From: Patescibacteria group bacterium UBA2772
GTDB taxonomy: Bacteria; Patescibacteriota; Minisyncoccia; Moranbacterales; DUUL01
NCBI GenBank assembly: GCA_002352545.1
Contig: DEIO01000027.1
Span: 1-15,293, forward strand
Direction of reading: 5' to 3'
DNA length: 15,293 bases
Of the stretch, positions 7,106 through 12,794 are shown piece by piece; the first letter of the stretch is position 1; each line of letters begins with the position of its first letter. Position numbers and translations under genes: made by a program. The notes below the pieces were generated by a model. It did not search any database and had not been told where the DNA came from. It saw nothing but the letters and a program-made list of their open reading frames with translations.

Positions 7106-7291
7106 ATGAAGAAAAGAGTCGTTATTGAAAAAGAAATATTGGAAGATGAGAGCCAGTCTGTTGGTCGTAAAGTAGGAACCGCGATCACTCTTTTGGCAAT
7201 TTATTTGCTTGTAACAGGTGGTTTTATGGCATTGATTTACTATACCAAGCCATGGGCTTGGTCAATTTGGCAAGCAATTGGAATGAGATGA
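7106..7291 (+). CDS. Small single-pass membrane protein (61 aa)
   Basis: The ATG at 7106 follows a GGAGGGGG purine tract (7089-7096). The longer in-frame version starting at 6992 would overlap the promoter, so it is rejected. The product has a charged N-terminal part beginning MKKRVVIEKEILEDE. One hydrophobic segment follows at about residues 23-45 (VGTAITLLAIYLLVTGGFMA and the next residues). The C-terminus is Trp-rich and short (PWAWSIWQAIGMR). It is probably an inner-membrane protein with a single helix. No family is recognised. The strong promoter, good ribosome-binding site and dedicated terminator indicate it is well expressed. Monocistronic. Confidence 0.75.
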   Translation: MKKRVVIEKEILEDESQSVGRKVGTAITLLAIYLLVTGGFMALIYYTKPWAWSIWQAIGMR

Positions 7292-7319
7292 TTCAAAATA
7301 GGAGGAATACTCCAAGATG

Positions 7320-7350
7320 CCCTATGCATATTATGTGTAGGGTGTTTTTT
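7320..7350 (+). terminator. Rho-independent terminator
   Basis: CCCTATGCAT pairs with ATGTGTAGGG with two wobbles and a very short loop, then TG and TTTTTT follow. It lies 28 bp after the stop of the 61-aa membrane protein gene. Confidence 0.85.
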
Positions 7351-7363
7351 GTAAGCTCAGTGT

Positions 7364-7708
7364 TTATTTTTCCCAAATAAAACACTCACATGGTTTTTTG
7401 TGCAAAATTTCTTTTTGTTCCTCGATAGTATTGATAAAAACATCTTGTTTCTTAGTGTCTTTTGCTAAGTTTTTATCGAGAGGAGACTTGTGGTTGTAGC
7501 CTCGTTTTGTCATTTCTTTTACAAGCATTTCGTGTCTAGCGTGTAGTGCACTCAATTTTCCAACCCATCTTTTTGTTTCTGGATGATTAGAATAACCACC
7601 TGTGTCACCATGTTTTGTTAGAATATTCCAAAGACCATGGAGTTTTCTATGTTCACCAAGTAGATGTTTTCTGCAAAGATCTTTTGCGTTGATATCCCAA
7701 ATTCTCAT
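7364..7708 (-). CDS. Pyrimidine-dimer DNA glycosylase / endonuclease V-like
   Basis: This 114-residue protein resembles the T4 endonuclease V family (Pyr_excise). These enzymes cut the glycosidic bond at UV-induced pyrimidine dimers and nick the abasic site. Family features are an N-terminal MRIWD, HLLGEHRKLH (15-24) with E19 at the position of the T4 catalytic Glu23, GYSNHPETKRWVG (38-50), ALHARHEMLVKEM (54-66) and RGYNHKSPLD (69-78). In T4 the N-terminal amine is the nucleophile; the residue after Met here is Arg rather than Thr, as in the cellular branch of this family as I recall it. The protein ends with a short tail containing CECFIWEK. It lies 74 bp downstream of tspO on the same strand and may share its transcript. 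Confidence 0.8.
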   Translation of the reverse strand: MRIWDINAKDLCRKHLLGEHRKLHGLWNILTKHGDTGGYSNHPETKRWVGKLSALHARHEMLVKEMTKRGYNHKSPLDKNLAKDTKKQDVFINTIEEQKEILHKKPCECFIWEK

Positions 7709-7782
7709 GTAAGTGTGGTTATTATTAGGTCAGGACAAAAAAATACTAACATTACAAAGGAGCGATTCTCTGATAAGTGTTT

Positions 7783-8187
7783 TTATTTGTCGAGGTATGT
7801 TATTGACAGTTGAAGCACTGTTGCGAATAATCCCCATAAAAGATATGGAATGTTTATATAGACAATCCATTTCAATTCTGGCGCATTTTGCCAGATAGCA
7901 ATGAATGCCCAGATAAGAGTGCCAACCACAAGCAATATATCAAATGATGCTAGTAGGTTATTTTTGAGACTAAACTGGATTGGCGTGAAGGCGAAATTAA
8001 ATATAAGATTGAGGATAAAAGGTAAAGTGATTATCCAAGGAATCTCTTTCGTGAAAGCCTCGTAAAAGACTGTGCCAAAGGAAACTGCAATAATCGCATA
8101 TAGAACTGTCCACACTGGACCAAATAGCCATGACGGAGGTGACCAAGATGGTTTGATGAGCTGGGCATACCATTCTTGAGTAGACAT
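7783..8187 (-). CDS. tspO: TspO/MBR-family membrane protein
   Basis: This 134-residue protein has about five hydrophobic helices and is slightly shorter than most TspO (about 155). It carries the family signatures WYAQLIKPSWSPP (6-18), FGPVWTVLYAI (22-32), a central helix with NFAFTPIQFSLKN (64-76) and the C-terminal PYLLWGLFATVLQ (114-126). TspO proteins bind porphyrins and related ligands in the membrane and are linked to light, oxygen and stress responses. A promoter with an extended -10 lies at 8216-8245. The next gene downstream encodes a UV-damage glycosylase, consistent with a light-stress pair. The family call is firm; the physiological role is inferred. Confidence 0.92.
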   Translation of the reverse strand: MSTQEWYAQLIKPSWSPPSWLFGPVWTVLYAIIAVSFGTVFYEAFTKEIPWIITLPFILNLIFNFAFTPIQFSLKNNLLASFDILLVVGTLIWAFIAIWQNAPELKWIVYINIPYLLWGLFATVLQLSITYLDK

Positions 8188-8215
8188 AATATTTTTTTAA
8201 TTAGTTATCTTCTTA

Positions 8216-8245
8216 ATAATACCATTTAGAGTTTTGAAAGGACAA
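8216..8245 (-). promoter_or_regulatory. Promoter for tspO
   Basis: On the minus strand TTGTCC (8245-8240) is followed after 18 bp by TATTAT (8221-8216), with TGG giving an extended -10. It lies about 30 bp upstream of the tspO start codon. Confidence 0.55.
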
Positions 8246-8293
8246 GTTTTTATTATTGGATAATATATATCCGTAAATTCTAAAGCAAGAAAC

Positions 8294-8330
8294 AAAAAGG
8301 CTTCTAATAAATTTTATTAGAAGCCTTTTT
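8294..8330 (-). terminator. Perfect 17-bp bidirectional terminator hairpin
   Basis: AAAAAGGCTTCTAATAA pairs perfectly with its complement across the loop ATT. A5 and T5 tails let it act in both directions. It lies 20 bp after the stop of the nucleotidyltransferase gene and insulates it from tspO. Confidence 0.92.
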
Positions 8331-8350
8331 CGCTTTGTTGAGCGGTGGTT

Positions 8351-8830
8351 TTATTTTTCAAAAAGAAGCCTTCTGTTGCCCCGAATATTTTGAGAGAACT
8401 TTGGGTCACGAGAGTTGATGGTAGTTAAAATCTCATTGTCTTCTTCCCAATCGAAAGGAAGAATGATGATATCAATGGCCCTGTCATCAAGAGAGCTTAT
8501 GATTTTTTCGACTAGGGAGCCTGAAATATTGAAAAGTTCTTGTACGATTTCCCATCTTTTGATGGACGGAGAATAATATTCCCAATACATGGAAAATGGG
8601 TCATAGGGTTGGCCAAAAATAGTAAATGCCTGATCTTGACATGACCGACCGTATTTTTTAGAAATCTCTCGATCTATTTCAAAAAGCAAGTCGAGATCAC
8701 GAGGGTTAGAGAAAGTCTCTCTTTCATTTTCAAGGTGATGAGCAAAGCTTCCAAATAGGAAAGCTTTTTGTTTGTTGGAAAAGTTACTTGTGATTAATTC
8801 GGCAATTTCTTTGATTTGTTCAAGGTCCAT
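8351..8830 (-). CDS. Stand-alone nucleotidyltransferase-fold protein
   Basis: This 159-residue protein has the pol-beta-type nucleotidyltransferase core: FLFGSFA (24-30), then RDLDLLF (44-50) with metal ligands D45 and D47, and a third acidic strand RAIDIIIL (117-124) with D120. Enzymes of this fold transfer a nucleotide to a protein, RNA or small molecule; small prokaryotic members often act as MNT antitoxins beside a HEPN toxin. No HEPN partner is visible on either side, so it may be an orphan or have another substrate. The ATG at 8830 has a perfect AGGAGG (8838-8843) and a good promoter at 8883-8911. It is monocistronic, ending at the 8294-8330 terminator. Confidence 0.75.
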   Translation of the reverse strand: MDLEQIKEIAELITSNFSNKQKAFLFGSFAHHLENERETFSNPRDLDLLFEIDREISKKYGRSCQDQAFTIFGQPYDPFSMYWEYYSPSIKRWEIVQELFNISGSLVEKIISSLDDRAIDIIILPFDWEEDNEILTTINSRDPKFSQNIRGNRRLLFEK

Positions 8831-8882
8831 GATTAATCCTCCTGTTTTGGTTGGGTTTGAAATAACTACCTAGTAATGTTTG

Positions 8883-8911
8883 AGTTTAGCTTATCTTAGG
8901 AGGAGAATCAA
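8883..8911 (-). promoter_or_regulatory. Promoter for the nucleotidyltransferase gene
   Basis: On the minus strand TTGATT (8911-8906) and TAAACT (8888-8883) are separated by 17 bp. They lie about 50 bp upstream of the start codon. Confidence 0.6.
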
Positions 8912-8966
8912 GTGTTTGTGTTTGTTTAGGGGGAAGGAGGAGTGAAATTAGAATATACTAAGGCGA

Positions 8967-9098
8967 GAATTTACTAAAACCTTTCTTAGAAGAAATAAGG
9001 GATTGTCTTTTTGTTGTTAAGTGAAAATAGAGACATCTATAGATGTCTCTAAAAATATTTAGGTGTTGTTTATCCTTATTTCAAGGGGTTCTTGGGGA
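8967..9098. repeat. Dispersed direct repeat, copy 1 (about 132 bp)
   Basis: This non-coding segment recurs in the same orientation at 12442-12587. Identity is near complete from CTTAGAAGAAATAAGGGATT through TATCCTTATTTCAAGGGG, with a few substitutions and small indels near the edges. At its centre (9029-9050) is a perfect 22-bp palindrome with arms AGAGACATCTA and TAGATGTCTCT. The right edge runs into a G-rich tract (9091-9118). The two copies bracket the HGS protein gene and the RloC-like gene. Confidence 0.92.
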
Positions 9099-9259
9099 GG
9101 GGGAGAGGAGAAGAGAGGTTGGGAGTTTATTGAGTGTTGATATCCTGTTTAGGGACTAGGGATAAAATCCTTTTCAAAGTTTACTGGATATTTAAAATCT
9201 TCATTTTCTATTTCAACCGTTGTATTAAATTCCACTTCAGCGACTTCTTTGATAAATTG

Positions 9260-9775
9260 TCACGATCCTTCTGGGTCATTTCTAAAACCCTCACCATCAA
9301 GAAGATAAATAAAACCTTCCTCATTTTTCATATGTGCTCCATTTTCTGGTGTATGAATTGTTAGTTCTAGGGGAGTTTCTTTGTTAATGAAATCAGGATA
9401 TTCTAATTCCACATTTCTATTGGAGTAGATTGATTTTAGTATCGCAATCGCTGACTTATTGGAAGCAAAAATTTTTCCTTGATTCGATTTTAATTTGCCC
9501 TCGGATATTTCATGAATTGATCCATGAAGAAGCTTCCCGTGTTTTTGACAAATATAGTCCAGAAAGTTTTCAGTTGTAATCCCTTTTTCTTTTAGCTCAG
9601 CCAGTGCTTCTAGCGAAATTCTCTTATTTTCTGATTCTGCCGCTTCAACGTTTTTTGTATAAAAATTACCCATTTCCAATTCTTTTTCTCGCTTGTCTAG
9701 ATTTTCTAGATCATTCTCCTTGAGAGATGGAGATGGAGTCTCGTGTTGATTTCTTCCAAAATTAAATTTTTCCAT
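9260..9775 (-). CDS. HGS-motif hypothetical protein, interrupted by in-frame TGA
   Basis: This 171-residue frame starts at ATG 9775 and stops at TGA 9262-9260. The first 70 residues are charged and helical. The rest contains GKLLHGSIHEI (80-90), then GKIFASNKSAIAILKSIY (100-117), ELEYPDF, PLELTIHTPENGA and GFIYLLDGEGF. The LLHGS...IFAS...AI order recalls ADP-ribosyltransferase-like folds, but I cannot assign a function. After the TGA the same frame continues for 36 sensible codons (QFIKEVAEVEF... to FKYPVNFEKDF...) and ends at TAA 9151-9149. The full ancestral protein was therefore about 208 residues, probably with Trp (TGG) at the stop. A promoter lies at 9803-9832. It is the next gene after the RloC-like ATPase on the same strand, separated by a terminator. 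Confidence 0.7.
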   Translation of the reverse strand: MEKFNFGRNQHETPSPSLKENDLENLDKREKELEMGNFYTKNVEAAESENKRISLEALAELKEKGITTENFLDYICQKHGKLLHGSIHEISEGKLKSNQGKIFASNKSAIAILKSIYSNRNVELEYPDFINKETPLELTIHTPENGAHMKNEEGFIYLLDGEGFRNDPEGS

Positions 9776-9802
9776 ATTTTTTCTAAGGATTTATTATTTC
9801 TT

Positions 9803-9832
9803 ATTTTAACACTTGTAGTTCTATCTCTGCAA
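9803..9832 (-). promoter_or_regulatory. Promoter for the HGS-motif protein
   Basis: On the minus strand TTGCAG (9832-9827) is followed after 18 bp by TAAAAT (9808-9803), with TGT giving an extended -10. It lies about 28 bp upstream of the ATG, so this gene has its own promoter behind the upstream terminator. Confidence 0.5.
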
Positions 9833-9841
9833 ATATAAAAC

Positions 9842-9872
9842 AAAAAAACACCCCTAAAATAAGGATGTTTTT
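9842..9872 (-). terminator. Terminator of the RloC-like gene
   Basis: AAAAACACCC pairs with GGATGTTTTT with one mismatch over a 9-nt loop. On the minus strand the stem ends in seven T. It lies about 50 bp after the stop codon at 9924. Confidence 0.75.
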
Positions 9873-9876
9873 CATG

Positions 9877-9893
9877 TGCGGAGAGGGAGGGAT
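9877..9893 (+). other. Possible second tRNA-Ser-type att core
   Basis: TGCGGAGAGGGAGGGAT matches the minus-strand sequence of the att-like core at 12801-12817 at 15 of 17 positions. It resembles the antisense of a tRNA-Ser 3' end up to the T-loop, after which similarity is lost. Purine-rich sequence makes a chance match possible. Confidence 0.3.
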
Positions 9894-9923
9894 GAAGTTG
9901 GAACTTTGTTGAAAGTCAGTTAT

Positions 9924-12275
9924 TTATAGATTTTTTTCCAAGATTTCATAATGCTTTGGATCTGATTCGCGGACTATTTCTAGTAAAGTTTCTATAGCTT
10001 CCTTGCTTTCACTTTTATCTTTATGTTCAATTGTGCTAGTAGGATCAGAATTATGAGAAAACTCATTTAGTAACTTGTAGGTTTTTTCATAAGCTACTTT
10101 GCTTATTTTTTCATTTTTACTGTTTATTTCTTTCACAATTGCATCTAATTTACTTTTTTGATCCCTAGAGTCTGGAATTTTAAAGTCTGCAAAAATATCA
10201 AAAAATCTTCTTGCGACGTTGCTAATTGTATAAAAGTCTGCATAGCTTAAATCAATTTCTTTGAACTCTTTTAATAAACTAAATAAAAAGTGATACTCGG
10301 ACTTATAGTTTCTTAATGTTTTATCGAGTTTAACAATTTTTGCTTTGCGTACATCGGTTTCAGTGAAATTCTCTACCATGAAAAATTCACAAGGTGATGA
10401 TTTTTCGGTTTTATTATTTTCTCTTGCTTTTGCATTGCTTTTTTTTACACGATTATTTTTACTAACAAACCATTCTTTTGTTAAATTTAAAAGCTGAAAA
10501 TTATGAGTAGAAATAAAAAGTTGCCCAGCTTCTTTAAAGTGGTGTTTTATTAGCGAGAAAGAATGATAGATAAAATTTGAATCAAAACTAGAAATAGGAT
10601 CATCAATAAAGATAATTCCATCTTTAATCTCAAACTCTTTTTCTTCAACTTTCACAATAAAATATGAAAAAGCAATTGCGGTTTTTTCACCCTCGCTTAA
10701 ATTTTTTGCTGGTTTTCTGTCTCTTTTAATTGTATATCCTTTATTATCTCCGTCTAATCCAAGTTCTATTTCTTTTCTGCCAAAAAATTCTTTCAAATGT
10801 TTATTGATAGCAATAATCGCTTTTCCAATATTTGAAGTTTGTTTTTCAAGTTCGGCAATGTCGGTATCGTTTTTATTAATCGCTTCAAGTGCTTCTTTTT
10901 CGTTTTTCAATGCTTCTTTTAGATTTGTTCCCATTTTTTTGTAATCCTGCTTAGCCAAAGCGGTTGCGATTGAGTTCAATTCAAGTTTCTCGCGAGCGCT
11001 TGAAACTTCGTTTGCGTGATTTTTTGCCTTTCCATTATGCTCATTGATTATTTTGTTCAATTCTGAAATTAAGCCGTTGTAAGAAGATAAAAAATCGTCT
11101 GGCTGTATTGGACTTGAGGCAATCGCAAGCGGATTATTATGTTTTTCTTGAAGTGCTTTTATCGCGTCGTTAATCCAAGTATTTATTTTCTTAATACATC
11201 CGTTAAGTTCCTTTGCCTTATTTGTATATTTGTCTTTTAGGTCAGGATAAAGATTATCATTTTTTGTTGCAATCTCTAATCGTTTTATTTTCAAAATTTC
11301 ACTTTTCAGGCTTGTGATTGCGCTTTGCAAGTCCTCATAGTCTTTGCTGAAATGTTTTGAGAGTATAGCCAAAAAGTCATTTTCAAGTGGTTTTTGGCAA
11401 AATAAACATTTCCCTTTTTCTTCTTTTATTTTTTGTAAATCAAAACCTTGCTTCACCCAGTTATTCAAAACTTGGTCATCTTTTAATCTGTCGAGCGTTT
11501 CCGAAGCAACTTTTTTGCCAAGCAAATTCTCAATTTTCTCAAAAATATTTTGGAAACTATCAATAATTTCGTTATCAAAATCAAAATCAAAAGAAAAGTT
11601 ATATTCTGACAATACAGTTTGCGTTTTGCCCGCTTCGCTTTTACTTATTGCCTCGTACTTTTTCCTATCTTCGTCAGATAATGTCTTGTCGGCAAAATTA
11701 TCAACGCCGATAGTGTTGATTTTGTTTTCTGCTTTTATTTTGTTGTACGACTTGTCAAAAAGAATGTTCGCAATTTCTCGACCCAAGCCAGTTAAAAATG
11801 TCTTTTTCGTTTCATCTTTTGTTGACTTATCTTTTTTTGCCTGTTCGTATGTTTTACCAAGAGTGATTTTATCCAGCTTTAATTGCTCAAGTCGTTTTTT
11901 GCTCTCAATATCTTCTTCGCTTACATAAATAATTGGATTGCATGAATCAGAAAGATCGAAAGAAATGTTTTCATCAATAAAGTCTTGATTGAATACTTTT
12001 ATCGGCAAAACATTGATAGCAACATCTGTATTTTTTACAGTAGTATTATCATCAGTTTTTATTTCAAACTCACCATTTTCAGGATATTGCTTGAATCCAT
12101 CTTTGTCATCGGTGCATTTTTTCTCGCAACTCTCAAAAACGCGGGAAATGGTCGTTTTTCCGCTTCTATTCCAACCATAAATCAGATTAAATTTTTTGAA
12201 TTCAGGAAGATTTTTTTTCCATGAATAATCATGAAATATGCCAAAGTTCTTAAGTCTTGAGATTTTTTTTATCAT
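9924..12275 (-). CDS. RloC/PrrC-like AAA_13 ATPase, candidate anticodon nuclease
   Basis: The 783-residue protein starts at ATG 12275, giving MIKKISRLKNFGIF; the upstream in-frame TTG at 12287 is less likely. The ABC-type ATPase is split around a long coiled coil. Walker A GWNRSGKT is at 34-41, the signature LSEGEK at 526-531, Walker B IIFIDDPISSFDS at 554-566, and the switch His in STHN at 589-592. The coiled coil carries KCLFC (289-293), a CxxC like the zinc hook of RloC. The C-terminal region NVARRFFDIF (686-695) and NEFSHN (737-742) sits where RloC and PrrC have their Arg-Glu-His nuclease triad, here with Asp for Glu. Such proteins cut tRNA anticodon loops when phage or DNA damage is sensed. 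The nuclease assignment is tentative; some AAA_13 proteins have other effectors. It has its own promoter and terminator and lies inside the repeat-bracketed module. Confidence 0.8.
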   Translation of the reverse strand: MIKKISRLKNFGIFHDYSWKKNLPEFKKFNLIYGWNRSGKTTISRVFESCEKKCTDDKDGFKQYPENGEFEIKTDDNTTVKNTDVAINVLPIKVFNQDFIDENISFDLSDSCNPIIYVSEEDIESKKRLEQLKLDKITLGKTYEQAKKDKSTKDETKKTFLTGLGREIANILFDKSYNKIKAENKINTIGVDNFADKTLSDEDRKKYEAISKSEAGKTQTVLSEYNFSFDFDFDNEIIDSFQNIFEKIENLLGKKVASETLDRLKDDQVLNNWVKQGFDLQKIKEEKGKCLFCQKPLENDFLAILSKHFSKDYEDLQSAITSLKSEILKIKRLEIATKNDNLYPDLKDKYTNKAKELNGCIKKINTWINDAIKALQEKHNNPLAIASSPIQPDDFLSSYNGLISELNKIINEHNGKAKNHANEVSSAREKLELNSIATALAKQDYKKMGTNLKEALKNEKEALEAINKNDTDIAELEKQTSNIGKAIIAINKHLKEFFGRKEIELGLDGDNKGYTIKRDRKPAKNLSEGEKTAIAFSYFIVKVEEKEFEIKDGIIFIDDPISSFDSNFIYHSFSLIKHHFKEAGQLFISTHNFQLLNLTKEWFVSKNNRVKKSNAKARENNKTEKSSPCEFFMVENFTETDVRKAKIVKLDKTLRNYKSEYHFLFSLLKEFKEIDLSYADFYTISNVARRFFDIFADFKIPDSRDQKSKLDAIVKEINSKNEKISKVAYEKTYKLLNEFSHNSDPTSTIEHKDKSESKEAIETLLEIVRESDPKHYEILEKNL

Positions 12276-12317
12276 ATAGTTAAACAATTATATTTAAAGT
12301 GTTAGCAGTTATTTTTT

Positions 12318-12346
12318 AGTATAGTCCGTGTTTATTCTTTATACAA
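12318..12346 (-). promoter_or_regulatory. Promoter for the RloC-like gene
   Basis: On the minus strand TTGTAT (12346-12341) and TATACT (12323-12318) are separated by 17 bp, about 43 bp upstream of the ATG at 12275. Confidence 0.6.
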
Positions 12347-12403
12347 ATGGAGGGTAATCTCTCAATTCTTCTTATTAGTCGAGTTGTAAGTTCCTGTATG
12401 CGG

Positions 12404-12431
12404 TCAAGGTGGAGACTTCGTACTACCTTGA
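12404..12431. other. Inverted repeat beside repeat copy 2
   Basis: TCAAGGT and ACCTTGA form a 7-bp stem around a 14-nt loop, 10 bp from the edge of the second direct repeat. There is no T-run. It could be a recombination or protein-binding site, or part of a small RNA. Confidence 0.35.
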
Positions 12432-12441
12432 GGGCAGAAAG

Positions 12442-12587
12442 GAATTTACTAGAATCTTTTCTTAGAAGAAATAAGGGATTGTCTTTTTGTTGTTAAGTGA
12501 AAATAGTGACATCTATAGATGTCACTATAGATGTCTCTAAAAATATTTAGGTGTTGTTTATCCTTATTTCAAGGGGTTTTTGGGGAA
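12442..12587. repeat. Dispersed direct repeat, copy 2 (about 146 bp)
   Basis: Same orientation as 8967-9098. The central palindrome (12505-12526) has changed at symmetric positions: AGTGACAT and ATGTCACT replace AGAGACAT and ATGTCTCT, so it is still perfect. It is followed by an additional ATAGATGTCTCT (12527-12538), which matches the right arm of copy 1. The net 12-bp gain accounts for most of the length difference. Confidence 0.92.
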
Positions 12588-12654
12588 GTGTAGAGAGTAG
12601 GTTGCTCTTAGGGTTGGTGTGAGGTTGGTGATGATATCGACTTCGATTATTAAC

Positions 12655-12794
12655 CGAGTTTTAATTTTAGCGAGTCCTCTCGCGTCGCCCTTGGAGCTCC
12701 TTGTCCTGAGTAGCGCTGAATGCTCGCTAGCTCGCATCCATCGGCATTCTCTACGATTATTTTCTGCTAAAAATAATCTACCTCATTGCTACTC
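12655..12794. other. GC-richer palindromic spacer next to the recombinase
   Basis: This stretch is clearly richer in G and C than its surroundings. It contains several small inverted repeats: GCGAG/CTCGC (12670-12683), GGAGCTCC (12693-12700), GAATGC/GCATTC (12718-12749) and a 9-bp stem GATTATTTT/AAAATAATC (12755-12778). The loop of the last contains CTGCTAA, the anticodon-loop sequence of tRNA-Ser(GCU), 25 nt before a T-loop-like TTCGAAT. A degraded tRNA-Ser gene is possible but the stems do not fit a functional tRNA. No convincing gene is seen. Confidence 0.4.

Noticed and set aside
8351..8830. MNT-HEPN toxin-antitoxin pair
   Set aside because: The nucleotidyltransferase is present but no HEPN-like gene is adjacent on either side; the upstream region is non-coding and the downstream gene is tspO.
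9260..9262. TGA reassigned to glycine, as in some CPR lineages
   Set aside because: Several genes in the window end at TGA and none of the well-conserved genes contains an internal TGA, so the standard code fits better.
11344..11928. 194-codon plus-strand frame inside the RloC-like gene
   Set aside because: It is antisense to a strong coding region with clear ATPase motifs. Its Ser/Phe-rich composition is what reverse reading of Lys/Glu-rich coiled coil produces.
8967..12587. CRISPR array
   Set aside because: There are only two repeat copies, about 3.4 kb apart, with genes between them; no regular short repeats or spacers were seen anywhere in the window.
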